Assembly (NCBI RefSeq): GCF_021018895.1 | Contig: NC_079365.1 | Coordinates: forward strand, 3,179,501-3,243,500 | Direction of reading: 5' to 3' | DNA length: 64,000 nt | Origin: Seriola aureovittata | Lineage: Eukaryota > Chordata > Actinopteri > Carangiformes > Carangidae | Shown here: one piece after another, positions 33,248 through 46,680 of the stretch | Numbering within the stretch: position 1 is the stretch's first letter | Layout: every line of letters begins with the position of its first letter | Program-made: the position numbers and the translations under genes | The notes under the pieces: model-generated | What the model was told of the DNA's origin: nothing | Databases searched by the model: none | The model's input: the letters and a program-made list of their open reading frames with translations, nothing else

Positions 33248-35324
33248 AGTGTGGGCTGAAATCCATGCACCATGCGGGTGGTGAGAGGGTGGGGTGAGAG
33301 AGAGGAGTCAGTCTCTGGAAAGCTTTCAGACTTTCAGTCTTTGTTACAATTCATTAAACAAGCAGTTCTCTTCTGTTCTGTAATTTAAGACACTCATCAA
33401 ATCACTGTAAAACCAGTTCGACAGAAGTATCAATAGGTTGTTATATGACAGTAATTTGCCGTCCCTGACCGTATCATCACTTTGAATCTACTGGAACTTG
33501 CAAACAGCCTGCAGTCACAGTTACAGCCAGTTCACAACCAGTGAAATGTTCAGTACAGAGGAAAGTGTTTTTTTCAGAAGAGGATTAAGGCCACGTGCAA
33601 ATTTTGAATTTATATATTTCCAATTCTGAAAAAAAAAAAAGAAATCACGTGGCCCTAATCTTCTTCTGTTGTTATTTTGGTGTTAACAGCAATCCAAAAA
33701 CAAACAGTGCAAATACATCTCTGCCTACAAACCTCCCAGTTGTTGGGGAATGGAGATGATGTTGAAGTCGGAAGAGGAATGTTATTAGAGATCAAGGTCA
33801 CAGTTCACATCTGCACCTGGTGGCCTTAATGACATAAATGATCTGAATTACAGGGCGAGTGTTTTATCTATTCTATCATCACCTGCGTATAGCTACACTT
33901 TGGAGCTAAATTGTTGTCTTTATTATTGCATGTGCTGAGAGAAGGAACCTTGAAGGTGAACACACTTAAAAAGGAGTGATGCACCAAATAAAGTTCCTCC
34001 AATCGTCTAATCCACAACAATGAGATGTGCCTCCACAGCTGTTGTTCAAAGAGAAGTTAAAAAGTGAATTGTTTGTGGTGGGTGTTAAGAGTCTAAAACC
34101 AAAGTTTGCCCCTCGTCTGAAACCGATTAAGTTAATTATGTCTTCATGTGCTGTGATGACTCAGACAGCGGGAAAATCACTGAACTGTCCACATCAATCA
34201 AAGGGCCCATCTGGGGAAGAACGCGACACCACAGAAAACTGACATAGATGTGAAGCACAGGCCCTCCTTCTGTTTCCTGCCAGGGGGCTGATGAAAGAAC
34301 TGTCACTTTCCTGAAGCCTCTGGTAGCGCAGTGGCTGAGAGGTAAGTGATAACAAAGATGGCAGGATAGAGCCTGATGGTACCCACTTATCACATCAGAG
34401 CTCCTTTACAGCTCATGCAGACAGCACAGGAGATAAAAAACCAGTAGCTGATCTCAATCATCAGGTATTTGGAGGCAGGTGAATGTTTTCTATGTAAAAA
34501 CAGAATTACTTTCTGAGAAGACGTAGAAGAGTGATATTTAATAAGAGCGGAAAACAGCAGCTGGAATCACGTCTGTGGCTGTGGTTCCCCCGCACATCAA
34601 AACAGGTACAGGTGGGTTTGTGCTGGGAACCACTAAGACAGACTGTAGTGTATGTCGAGGCACAGTGGCAGAGAGCGGCAGCAGTTTGAAATGAAATGAA
34701 ACTATGTCCAGTGCCAATGCCTATAATAAATAGCTGACTATAGCTCATGCTGTTGCCAAAAAGTTGACTTTGAGTAGATGTAGAGATAATGTTGCCAGAT
34801 GGATTCAAGCCTGGTCTAATGCACGCTTAAAGAGGCTAAACTTAAAGGTCATTTATATTAATAAAAGCTCTCTGAATAAATATAATACTATATGGTAACC
34901 TAGCTTAAGCTGGCAGTATACTCTTCCAGAACTGCTTGGTCCTATGGTCAGATAGCTTCACTGGGGGGCTGTGTCCGACCATTTCTGTAACTTTAAAGCA
35001 ACATTCACAGCCACTTGATGCTGTGCAGAGATACAAAAGCTATTACATTTCTCTCTGAAGCTCCTACTAGACCAGTGAGTAAAAAAACCTGCCTACTAAT
35101 TAATACAACCACGTGTGTCAGTCTACCTTTATCTTTGCTCTGAGATTAGGGTTTAAGCTCCAAAGTGCCAAAGGGCTTGAATCTGCAAATTGCCACTATA
35201 TTTCAAATTGCGATTCTTACAGTTGTTAATTGCTTTCATTACTTATTGGTCTGTATGTTGTTAATCAACCATTGTGTCGTTGTTAAGGCTGTTGCTAGCC
35301 TATGAGTCATAGGCAAGCATCATA
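33248..35324. other. Intergenic, no gene seen
   Basis: Only a short hairpin (33575-33668) stands out. The rest is unique-looking with no exon. Confidence 0.6.
33575..33668. repeat. Small fold-back with 23-bp arms containing CACGTG
   Basis: Arms 33575-33597 and 33646-33668 are reverse complements with two mismatches and end inward in the E-box core CACGTG. The 48-base interior is AT-rich with an A12 run. It is probably a tiny fold-back element. Confidence 0.7.
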
Positions 35325-35790
35325 GACTGTAGTCTGTGTCCCAATCCAGGGGCTGCATCCATCGGAAGACATGGTCTACGAAGGTGTGGCCCTTCGAACG
35401 AAAATGAGACGGTCTGGTACGTATATAGTGTATTTACACTGCGTGTCACCAGCTGTTCCCGCCCTTATCGTTGCGTCGGAAAGCGTGCCTCCTGGCGCTT
35501 TCTGTCGCCTAGCAACCTTGACAACGCGTTACTTTTTTTCACAAAAACTTGAGGTTTTTAAGGCCCGTGGTTGGAACGTTAGCTGTTGAACTGAGCTGAA
35601 ACTCAAGACTTACATTTAAAAGTGAAACCCTCAGGCTCTCTGTCGATGTTGTTTGGTTTCATAAGCGGCGCACAGTGAATGTTGGGATAAGTTGATCCAC
35701 CCTTTGGATCCTTCGTGGCCCAGGAAAAGAAGGTCGTATTTCTCGGCTGTATTTGAAGGAGCCTATGAAACGGGACAGTCTAGTCGCACC
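35325..35790. mobile_element. Non-autonomous DNA transposon (MITE-like), CpG-rich
   Basis: Begins near TAGTCTGTGTCCCAATCCAG and ends near AAACGGGACAGTCTAGTCG, so the ends are short imperfect inverted repeats. The interior has CTTCGAACG and CCTTCGTGGCCC, and more CpG than the surroundings. I recognise the start from dispersed teleost copies. No transposase is present. Confidence 0.55.
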
Positions 35791-37713
35791 CATTCCCTAA
35801 CCTTAGCTACAGTTGCTCTATTACCTAAACCTAACTACACACAGGATTAAGGGTGAAAACCATGGACTCAAAGTCTGGTGACAGCTTCTGGTGCGTTTCT
35901 GCCACCCTCTGGAGTGGAGTAGGGCCAACTCTGATTTGGTCAGAGGTGCACGGGAAACTAAGACGGTCAGTCTGATTTGTGATCTGGGATAAAGAAGATG
36001 TACATGCTGCATGAGTCAAGGTTTAGTTTCAGGTGCAGCTCTACCTTTGGCTGGACAGGGGTAACATGCAGAAGGCATTTGTGGGTAATGAGAGGGAGGG
36101 TGATGTCTGTTTCACAAGCATGCTGAATATCTGTATTCAGGAAGTTCAACACCTGGTCTATGCCGTTCACTGTCACAGTGAGTGCATGCAGGCTATCTCC
36201 CTAAATTATGTCTTCACACATGTCACTTCACTGATCCTACCAACCTCCATATTAAGTCTTAAAGTCTCAACCTCTCCCGCGCAGGTTATTAATAGACATA
36301 ATTTGGACTTAATTGCTGGTTTATCATTACCAGTAATGATAGGAAGCGCTGAGCTTATCTTTGAAGTGACATCCCAATTTTGTGGAAGATGGATAAGCAC
36401 CAGTCCTCCAGATCAAGCTGATACCTTCATGTCGACAGCCTCAGAGGTCAGAAAGAGAAATGTTTGTTAATTTGTAAAACACACTGTTGCTTCAGTTTGT
36501 AAGATCCCACATGGCAGCGAGCCTGTGTGCTGCCCTGCTGCAGGGGAAGAAACAAATATACTGCACTTTTATGTGTGTGTGTCTCTGAGGTCTTTGAGGG
36601 GTCGTTAGCTGAGGAATTTGAAGCCCCTAGCATGCACAGAGCTTTAAATGTACACACCCTCTTTGAACAATATCTGTGATTCAAATTCTAATATTTTAGA
36701 TAAATAACATTTCTGCATTCAGGGAAGCTCAGATAGGCTGGATTTCTACTGTCAGAAGTTCATTTATAAACACAGATATATAATATGAGCGGCTGATTTG
36801 GAGATGGCTTATTTCGAACAATGTTCCCTTTATGTGTCCCCTCCTGTGATCTTCTGTCAGCTCCCCCCTTCCCTCCCTCCCTCCCGTTTGGGTTTCCCAG
36901 CAGTCAGACAGCTCCAGGTCAGTCTGTCAGGTAAGTTTTACCTGCAGCTGAACTTTGCACCACCTCCTGCTGTAGCCAGCAGCACCGGCAGTGCTCTCTT
37001 ATCGACTAAACAAACGGTGAATTCCAGGTTCATATCCTGAGGCTGTAATACTTCCACCACACATAGACCTAATATGTTTTTACATGAAGCCTCTAATAGT
37101 GAAAAGGAAGGATTTGCTCCTGTGCTGCAGCTCACATCATGTCAGTTTGTCAGAACATTGTGCTGAAACTGACATTTACATTATTTTACATTGAAGGATA
37201 CATTCAGACTGATGAAATTAACTGTTGTTTTATACAACTGCAAACTGCAAAACGTCTAAATATGGTATTACAAGATGCATTTCTGAGTGTGTCAATGAGG
37301 TTTAAATCTCAGTTTCAAGGCCCTGAACATTTAATAATATAAGTTAGCCACAATAGAAGTTTAACACTTGCAAATGTTAAGTTAATCTTCTTCTTTGCCT
37401 GACTCTGACTCATGCATTACTAAATAACTCTGATTAGTGTATTTCAAACCAGTGAGAAGAAATGCAATACATATTAAGTACATATTTAAGTTTTCCTTTT
37501 TTTGCCTGAGGTGGTTTTGGCTGAAAGATGGTGTTAACTAGTTACACTAGCTACTTGTTATACATGTCAGAAGGGAAACGTGGAAATAACTGATGTAGAA
37601 AACAAGTATTTCCTTATATGAACTCAGGGTCCAGGGATGAGATCTTGCATGCTGTAGATATCATAAAGCCCTTGAGGCAATTTCTTTGTGATTTAATATA
37701 TAAAGATATTAAT

Positions 37714-37716
<3 letters not shown>

Positions 37717-37781
<65 letters not shown>
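37717..37781. repeat. (CA)n microsatellite
   Basis: About 32 uninterrupted CA units. Confidence 0.97.
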
Positions 37782-37785
<4 letters not shown>

Positions 37786-38037
37786 AGTAACACAGGCAGA
37801 CGATGTATATAAGGTTCTTAGTTTTTGAGATGTTGATTGAGATATTCTCTTTTATTGATCAAAATAATAGGTAAAGAATCCTATAATATGTTTAAACAAA
37901 ACCTGTGTTTTGTAGATATAACCCTCTGAGACTCATCTTTCGCTTGGAATTATAATGATTATTTTCTTGAAACTTCTGAGGGCTGAGCTGGCATCCACTG
38001 AACTCAAGGACTCCCATCCTAGTTTAAACCTAACCCT

Positions 38038-38095
38038 GCCCACTAGGTTATTGTTGATGCCTCAGACACCAGGGTGGGCGTGGTCCTTTTTGTAT
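38038..38095 (+). mobile_element. Possible Ty3/gypsy RNase H scrap
   Basis: One reading frame gives VIVDASDTRVGVVL, close to the start of the RNase H domain in fish gypsy-type retrotransposons (Asp-Ala-Ser core). Only about 45 bases match, and nothing further is recognisable on either side. Confidence 0.3.
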
Positions 38096-38834
38096 GTTCA
38101 ATGCTTTGGTATTTATTGCTCTTCTCACTAGTTTCCCAGATTTCCCTTGAATCTCTTGTCTTACCCATCATGATTATTTGACGTAAAGGGCAAACACTGC
38201 AGCATTATTAAGGGTGAACTTGGAAAGGATGTGGCGAAAGGTGCAAAGCAGACATTTGAAACAGCACACACAACTATGATAAGATAATGTAGGAATAACA
38301 ATATTGTATATATGAATGTTAAAGTCATAGTCATAGTTTAGAGAGGCAGCAGTAGCAAGGAAACAAGTTGTTAAACGAGAAGGGCAGCACAGAGAGAGTG
38401 AAGAGGCTGGTGACTGGAGCAGAGGGTCAGAGGTTAGCAGTAGATCTCTGAACATAGCAGTGCAATGTATGTGCACTTTAGGCTGTTTGCCAGTAAATGA
38501 ATGCAACAACTCCTCAAGACTGAAGTTCCCACATCTCCCCTCTGCTTCCCAACTACAGTCCCAACGATGAGGCAGGAAAGGTTAATAACTCTGAGGCAGG
38601 AAATGCAGGATTCTGCATTTTATCACTGTAGTCAGTTAATGATAAATATTTTGAGGTTTACCATAGAAGTGATTTCTACATATGTTCCCTCTATACTTCA
38701 CATTTGATATGTTTGCTGTTAGTTCAAAGGAATAATCGTAATAATTCTTAAACCAGGAAGGAGTGCAGAAAGGTGAAGATGTCCAGGCAGAGAGCAGCAA
38801 GATGCAGGAGAGAGACAGGCAGCACAAAATCATG

Positions 38835-39315
38835 AGACAGGACCATAGACTGTGAATAAAATGAAGAAAGACGTCACCCAAAGGTCTCTGAAGAGCGGTT
38901 TTGAAGCTCAGAGTGAGCTGCTCCACCGTCGCCATCTTGGCAGTACCTGACTCTGCCACTAACTCCCGGCTAATTAAAAAATGGGCAAACAGGAGGGGTG
39001 TGTGTTGAGTTGAGACTTCGGTGCATGCTGGTTTGTGGCAAGCATATGCTCACCCATCTGTCACTCAAAGAGGCCAAGCAGTCAATTATGCTGAATTTTA
39101 AGTCTTAATAAAAATTTAAACGGGTGAGTTATATAAAGAGTTGTCACGAAGGAGGAAATTCCCCATAGAGACCAAAACAGTTTTTGCACCAGGCTGTAAA
39201 CATGTTTATTTCTGCTGTAAAGTTGGACATTTTAACATGGGAGTCTATGGGGATTGACTCACTGTTGGAGCCAGACTCTAGTGGTCATTAGAGGAACTGC
39301 ATGTTTCAGCCTGGT
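38835..39315 (+). repeat. Teleost interspersed repeat, copy 1
   Basis: Shares long blocks with 41,585-41,965: CAGGCTGTAAACATGTTTAT, CATTTTAACATGGGAGTCTA, TGTTGGAGCCAGACTCTAGT and GGTCATTAGAGGAACTG. It starts near CATAGACTGTGAATAAAATG with a GACGTCACC block. This copy has an extra insertion of about 130 bases in the middle. Non-coding. Confidence 0.8.
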
Positions 39316-39676
39316 TGATGCTTGGACAGGACAGGCCCATAGATTTGCTACTGCTACTACTACTGTAGGTGAATTTACTGCACTCTGCATTCAAGGATAA
39401 ATCTGGTTCACTACACTGGTGAGTACAATGTTATCATAACCAATTAGAGATTATTACCATATTACCATATTTTTCACCTGTGCTCTGGGCTGCCTGGAAA
39501 GAACAGCAGATGCTGCTCTTGCTATTCTTGAGTGTTTAGGAGGCAAAGTTGAAACCAGGGCTTATTTATATGTTTTAAAGGTTCTTCCATCAGCACAACT
39601 GCAGCCAACCAACAGGCATATATCTTAGACCGAGATCATATCTGTCACAGTTCAATGAGTTCTGGACCCAAATACA

Positions 39677-39737
<61 letters not shown>

Positions 39738-41584
39738 ACACACTTTCACATGGATCCATTGTAGCACATAACTGTGCACTGTACAGGTTTAAATTGGTCA
39801 GAAATGGCCGAGACCATAAAGCGTAGGGTTGGAGTCCTAACAAAATGACTTTACACGCCACAGACAATGACAGGACAAATGGTATTTTCTCTCTCTGAGG
39901 GTAGCCTGAGAATGAGAGGAGACTAAGTCTGATTGTTTTTTACCATCTTGTTTTTGTAATAATCCTCACAAATGGTCAAACAGGTCATTTTCCAGCTGTT
40001 TTTAACATTATCTCATGTGAGAAGTTTTATACATAATATCTTATAACTTGGAATCTATTTGTAGAGTTTCTCTACAAACTCTGACCTTTAAGAGCAACAT
40101 TTCATTATCATTCTGCTGACTCATCAGCACTGAATCATTAAACTGTGTCTGCAAAGCCTCCACATTCCCATAAACAAGTTGCAAATACATGTTGCTTTTT
40201 GTCCTGATTCAGTCAGCCCGGGGAAGAACACCTAGTTCATGTGACAGGTGGGGAAAAAGAAGGAGCTTGTGCTTTGCAGGCTCCTACCACAGACAATTAA
40301 ACACATGGCTGTTTGGAGTAGAGGACACAAGCAGGTTTTACTAGTAAGGACAGGACCACACTGGAATTCCTGAGGTGTGCACTAAGTAGGCAGTAAAAAC
40401 ACTCCACGTATCTATCCCGGACTCCCACACACAGTCAGCCTAGTGTAAAGTGGTCATGCATCCCGACTGATCTGTCACCAGATGCTTAGTGTGTCCCACA
40501 GTCGCTGACGGCCTTGGCCCGGCTCTTTGTCTGTCTGACTGCTGCACAACAGAGCAAATTCACATTCCCCACATCCACACGCAGCACTCGGCACCACTCT
40601 GTGGGGGGAATACTTTATGACGACCTGACACACATTTTGTCTCCTTAATTTGTCATCTAGAGAAAGGATGTTCATTAGCTGTGGATAGAGGCTGTTTTCA
40701 GTGTGAAAAGCAGAAGGAGGGAGCGTCTGGCCTTTGAGGTAACCGGTCACCTGCAGCCAGAAACCTCACGGCTCAGCGCTGGCTGGGTCAGGCTACATTT
40801 AGCCAACCGTACCTGTTCATTTAGAGGGCTTGTCTGCTGCACTGTCGCTGGGAGAGGGTTAGTTTTAAATCACAGAGGGGCTCCATGCCTTAATATACAA
40901 GCAGGCAGAGCTATCAGCACAGAAACATTGTTACTCTCAGAGCAAGGCCCAACTCTTCATCATCATGAAGGTCTGTCCATTACTTGGCTTTGGGAATTTA
41001 TTGGCCCTAAATCCATTTGCAAAAGACAACATGCATTCCTGAGCTGATTTGTTACTCAAGGGAACAACTCACTAGAAAGCATATAGAGGAATGCCCAGCT
41101 GAGAGGAAGATAGAGATACAGTTTGAGATAGAAGGAGAAAGAAAGAGTACATGTACTGTATGTGGTGGTTTTCTATTAATCCTGATAAAAGTATCATTTG
41201 GGTTTATTACTGTGTAATTTTAATCGGATTTTTGCAGTTTCAGCCATATTGCATCTGTACAATATACTGTATATCTCATTGCAGAAATCTGGGAATGTGG
41301 TCAAATTTTGAATCCAGAAAACAACACATATAAGTTCATCAAGTTGCTAGAAGGTTGGTGAAGCTGGGACTTCTTGCAGAGCCAGTTGGGGAACTGTTGT
41401 AGCTGATGTTAAAACACTAGGTAGCAGGAAACATGCTAGACTGTTCCACGCTCTTTTATGAAAGAGGCATAAGAATTGACATTTGCAGAAAATCTGCAAA
41501 TACATATGCCTCTTTTGCAGAGCACTTTAAACACCAGTGGACACTTAAACACCAACGGATGGTTAAATCAAAGTGCATAGTCCA
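39316..41584. other. Intergenic, no gene seen
   Basis: Holds a CA microsatellite at 39,677-39,743. The unique-looking block 40,640-41,060 has balanced composition and may be regulatory. No exon recognised. Confidence 0.6.
39677..39743. repeat. (CA)n microsatellite
   Basis: About 33 CA units with one ATAC interruption near the right end. Confidence 0.97.
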
Positions 41585-41965
41585 AAACCATGCACTGTAA
41601 ATAAAGATGGACGTACCCTCCGTGACGTCACTCACAGGTTTCTGAAGAGTGGTTTTGAAACTCAGAGTGAGTTGCTGTGCTCATAGCAGCTACACTCTCA
41701 GTTATGCATAAATAAAAGCCTTAATAAGGTGAGTTATATAAACAGTTCTCATGAAGGAGGAAATTAGCTCTAGAGACCGGAACAGTTTTTGTACCAGGCT
41801 GTAAACATGTTTATTTCTGCTGTAAAGTTGCACATTTTAACATGGGAGTCTATGGGGACTGACTCACTGTTGGAGCCAGACTCTAGTGGTCATTAGAGGA
41901 ACTGTAGTTTTTGGTTCTTCTGTGTTGGCTTCATTTTTCAGCCCTGGAGGTTGAAGCTTGTCCAA
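41585..41965 (+). repeat. Teleost interspersed repeat, copy 2
   Basis: Same family and orientation as 38,835-39,315, about 2.3 kb downstream of it. It is more compact, starts near GCACTGTAAATAAAGATGG with CGTGACGTCACTC, and extends further at its right end (TTGGCTTCATTTTTCAGCCC). Confidence 0.8.
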
Positions 41966-43193
41966 AACCGCAAGCTATGACTCTCTTGGTCTCTATTCCT
42001 TCAAAGGTCAGCCCTGTCAGGATGGTTTGCTACAGGTCGTGGGTACATATTCAAAAGTTCACCCAAGTTGACCTTGACTCAAAAGATTTTTGTGGATCCA
42101 CTTGTTGTGATTTCCAAGCTCCATTAAAATAGATAGGAAAAAAATGTAGTTGTTTTAAATGGTGCTGTGAGGGTGAACATACATTCCAAATTAAGACTAC
42201 AGTTACAATTATAACCAACATTGTGCGTGCACTCACGTATGGTTTTACTTCCAAATAAAGTGTTTTACATAATCAGAATAAATGGTTTGTTTAAAGACCA
42301 ACAGAAAGCTAATCTGGCAGCTAGTGTGAGATTGCACTGTTCCCAGATCCCAGCAAATCCTTTGCTGAGTACTGTTGTCATAACTGATGTAACTGATGGT
42401 AAAAACTATGATAATATGATTCAAATTAATTTAAATTTTTCCTTTTAGACAAATTCGGATCTATCTGCGGCCAAAACAGTAACGTCACTGGACTTCACTG
42501 TTTCAAAAAGTTGGGAAGAAAGAAGAAAAGAAACATAATTCATTCAAATACAATCCAGTTATGATTCCGTCCCATAGGGCTGTCACATTTTCAAAAAGGG
42601 AAGTTTGAGAAAACAAATTCTAAACAAACATGCAATTGGTCAATGTTTAGTGTGCCCTGTGCGAATAGACAATTCCGAAAATTGATCAAAAAGGATGAAA
42701 AACATGTATGTAAATTGAAATGGACGTATCTGAAGATATTTTAGACAAACAGAAATGCATTTTATTGCAAGTGACTGACAAACTCAACAAGTGAAGCCAT
42801 AATAAATGAATAAACATAGGATGAATATCTTCTACATGAACACATATTATTTTAGCTTGTATTGTAATGTTTAAACACACCTCTAAATGCATTGCAAAAG
42901 AAGCCCCAGTCCTTGACCTGAAAACCTCGACAAATCACATTGAAATATCTGTATTATGATTCAAATGTTCAAAAATGCATTCTGGGACTATGAGTAACCC
43001 TGCTTGCCATTGCTTGCTGGTTTTTCTTATGCATGTATGCACTTGGGTAAAACCCTGTGAGCGTGATTCACTTGTATCCAGTGGAGTCGAGTGGAAGTCT
43101 TTTCACAGCGTAAATAAATCACCTTGAAACTGAGCTGATCTTGGCAGAGCCCAACAAGTAGCTCTGATTGAAGCCTAAGTAATGTCGCTGTCT

Positions 43194-43278
<85 letters not shown>

Positions 43279-44270
43279 ACAGAAAGCAGCACAGAAGCAG
43301 ACTGCATGCCACACAGTGAGACAGCGCTGGGATCCGTCATCAGAACCATTATTCTTTGTTGTAGACAGACCCACCTACGTCAGGCGATGAAAGTTCAGGT
43401 TAAAGTGCACTGGGGTGAGAAAAGCTCTCTGCTCTCCGCTTTCTCAAATTTTGATAGGACGAAAATGTTTGCATCCATGACATGACTGAGTCGCTGTGCT
43501 GGGATCTTCAGGAAGAGCTTCTTTTTTTTTTAAATACTTCATTTCCACTTGTTGCATAGAAAGTCTTACATTACTGACATTGTATACAAGAGTTTTAATG
43601 AAAAGGGAGCATCAGTCAAAACATGTGATGTTTTATATTATATATCAGTTATATCTAAAAGAATGTCGAAGAAGACATCCATCAAAATGCTTCGAGTTAA
43701 GGCAGCTAGGCAGCCGTTTGCAGGTCAGGCTCAAGTGTAGCAGATACATTGAACTATAATGAGTGGACCTTCAATTTCTGCCCTGTGTGTCTGATTTAAA
43801 GCTAAAACTATTAAAGTGGATATCTGCTGCTTTTGTTGAAAAGATCCGGCGGAGACAGTCAAACATTTTGCATAATAGTGACAGCCTCGCTCAACAATTT
43901 GTGCATGTAAGCCTAAAATTATCATGTTTCATACATGTTTTAGTTTTGCTGCAGAGAAAACATACTGTATATTATGAATCATTCATGATGTCAAAGATGG
44001 TCATAATCAGCTACTGGATTTTATGATGGCAGTGAATTGTTTTGCACTAAAACTGCAGAAATGAAGTACAGTGCATTAAGTACAGTGGGGGTCTGAGAGT
44101 CTGAGACCACTATATGTGTATTTACATATATCGCACTGTAACAAGAGTACAAACACTTGTCAGGCTCTGTGAGCAGTGATTTGCTGACCATCGTGACATG
44201 TGAAGGGTTTCAGTGTGGGACTTGGTGACAGGTGATCATGGTGCAGCTTTGGATGGAAAATGCATCAGTA
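41966..44270. other. Intergenic, no gene seen
   Basis: AT-rich DNA with a long GT microsatellite (43196-43277). No exon recognised. Confidence 0.6.
43196..43277. repeat. (GT)n microsatellite
   Basis: About 41 uninterrupted GT units. Confidence 0.98.
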
Positions 44271-45065
44271 CAATCAGAATCACAAAAACGTTGTTGATCC
44301 CTGAACAGAAAATTTGTTGCAACTGAACAACACACACACAGAAAGAGGAAGTAAATAAGTGAAAAAGTAAAAATTACTATAAAATGATAATAATACACAG
44401 TAAGTGAATACAAAAAAAACATGTTCAAAAAGGTAAAATCGTCAGGCCTCTTCAATGTCAGCATTCAGACGGTCCAGGGTCCAGTCTCCTCTGGTTGTGC
44501 AGTTCACAAACTGAGTGAAAGTAGGAAGGGTCTTGTCCAGCCAAAGTCCCCGCAGATCATGAGGAAAGCATTGTGTAAAAGAGTAGATGATGCCAAATGT
44601 AGTTGCCCGGTTAGATGAGGGGGAGATATAAACAACAACCAACAACAAGATGGCGTGTGAGAACTCCCTGGGAGTGCAGTGTGGATGTAGCCCGATGGCT
44701 AACGGTTCAACATCTGGGCTGCAGAAACCTGTCCACCTGAAAGTCGTTGATGGTAGCGATGGGATTATCTTCCTGTAGCTACGTCTCTTTGAAATAAAAC
44801 ACTAAACTCACTGAAGTTCCTCACTAGGGCTTCTAGCTCGTCCGTCTTATTTTCCAGTGATCTTACGTTACTCATTATGATAGAAGGGAGATATAGTCTT
44901 CTCCATCGGTCTCTGTTGTCTGGACCCAGCTCTCTGCCCACATTGCTTCATTCCTCCTCTGCATCCTCTGCGGGTCCTCCTCCTGCCCTCCGTGGGGAGA
45001 TCATTGTTCTGGTTTGCTTCAGGTTCAATATTGTGGAAAATGTGATGTTTCCTTGCCAAGACAAC
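44271..45065 (-). mobile_element. L2/CR1-type LINE remnant (endonuclease part joined to 3' end)
   Basis: On the minus strand, 44,890-44,810 gives MSNVRSLENKTDELEALV, the usual start of the ORF2 endonuclease in this fish LINE group. Next come CSPDVEPLAIGLHPHCTPRE and LLVVVYISPSSNR, then LPTFTQFVNCTTRGDWTLD, all endonuclease blocks. An Arg-rich stretch (RRRTRRGCRGG) precedes them near 45,000. The low-coordinate end has TTGTTGATCCCTG beside AATCAGAATCA, the complement of the typical 3' tail. The reverse transcriptase is missing, so an internal deletion has joined the two ends. Inactive. Confidence 0.8.
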
Positions 45066-46200
45066 ATCTGGAGGAGAACATCATTTTTTAAAAATCTTGC
45101 ACTTGTACAAGAAAATACAATCTATGTCTTTTTTATGTGTGGTGTTACGGTGTGTTACTGTGTCATTCCCTGTTCATTAACTCCACATTTCCACAGCAGA
45201 GAAAAACCGAGGATGAGGTGAGGGATTATTGATTGAGTGCGACAACAACAGAGTCCAGATTCACAGAAGGCTACAGTTAATTCCCTCCACACTTCACGGC
45301 CAAACCACAAACACAAGAGAGGCCACCCAAAAAAATGTTTCACATAACAGCTCCAATCTCCACTGATAAGCTCAAAGCCAAGATAAATAAGAACACACTC
45401 CTCTGCCAGCCTCCCAGTTTACACTGTAAATACTGCAGGAGTGTGCAAGGCAGTTGGTCAACATTTCCTCTTTTAAATCTGCCACACCCCAACTAGCATT
45501 ACAGGTCCTCAGCTGTGCGCTTGTCAAAGCCAGAGGTAAAAATACTCTTCTTCGAGCTTTGCACAAATCTGGTCCAGGGATCAGTTCAAACAGCTCCTGT
45601 GAATGAGCATGTTTTTTACACTTTGGATACTGATGGAAAAAAAAAAAAATTGCAATGGTCTATTACACACTTGAAATGACAAACTGATGAATTAATGGTC
45701 GGTTCTTCCTTAAAAATAGAAGTATCTCAACTTGAAAAACATCTGTACATGACATTTCCTAAACCCATTCTTCTCTTCTCTTCTTCTCTTGAATCTTAAA
45801 GTGTTTGAACTGTCAGTGCTCACCCTAAACCCCTAAATTCATTATCACCTCTGATTTGTAGACGTTGAATGGATGAAACAGATCCTTGAAACCGTTTTGT
45901 TTATCAAACAGAAAGCTTGGTAAAATATCTGCCACATCAGAGGGACAGAAACGTCTGGCTGGTCTGCGAGGGGAATTAACAGGAAACACAAAGTCGTGTG
46001 TCGAAAGACAACTGATGGAACGGAAGCAGAGTTGTGCTTTGTTGACAGGTCAGGTGTCGTCTCTCCTCTGACCCCAGTGTGTAAGCTTTCAGTCAAGACA
46101 GCACACACACCTGCCATGAGGAACAGCTATGGTTATAGACCTTTGTAGAATATAACTATGCAAAGTAATATATATGCATGTGTGTGTGTGTGTGTGTGTA

Positions 46201-46232
<32 letters not shown>

Positions 46233-46680
46233 CATAGAGAGGGAGGGAGAGAGAGAGAGAGAGAGATTAGGTTACCACCTGTCTTCTAGCTGGAATGCTA
46301 AAGTCCTAAAGAAGAGAGCAACCAGCAGAAAGCATCTCCATGTTGATCTGCACTGAGCAGAACAATGTGATCAACAGCTGTGATTAGAATGAGGACGGCT
46401 GCTGAGAGCATGTCAAGGTAAACAACACTGCCAAGGCCTCAGAGGATGAATCTGCTCATTTGATATGATCATGTGATCTGCTATAATTTGATCTGCCAGA
46501 TGAAACTTTCTGAGCATTAAGATCCTGACAGTGGTTCATTGATTGTAACTTAATAAACATGTGATGAAGCAGCAGCTACAAATGCAGATGATGGAGAAAA
46601 CAAAGAAAGTCACTAATGAGATATGAGGATGAACTGTATAGAGAAATGTGGGCTCACTATTTGGCAAGCAACAGGTTACT
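45066..46680. other. Intergenic, no gene seen
   Basis: Unique-looking sequence with a compound microsatellite near 46.2 kb. No exon recognised. Confidence 0.6.
46178..46266. repeat. Compound (TG)n-(TA)n-(GA)n microsatellite
   Basis: TG units with one TATG break, then about six TA units, then GGGAGGGAGA and a GA run. Confidence 0.96.

Larger units (their letters stand above)
35791..38834. other. Intergenic, no gene seen
   Basis: Contains a CA microsatellite and a possible retrotransposon scrap near 38,040. The 145-residue plus-strand frame at 36,033-36,470 has no recognisable domain, and I do not call it a gene. The rest is unique-looking. Confidence 0.6.

Noticed and set aside
36033..36470. 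145-residue plus-strand ORF
   Set aside because: No recognisable domain and no gene context. A length of 145 codons can arise by chance in 64 kb.
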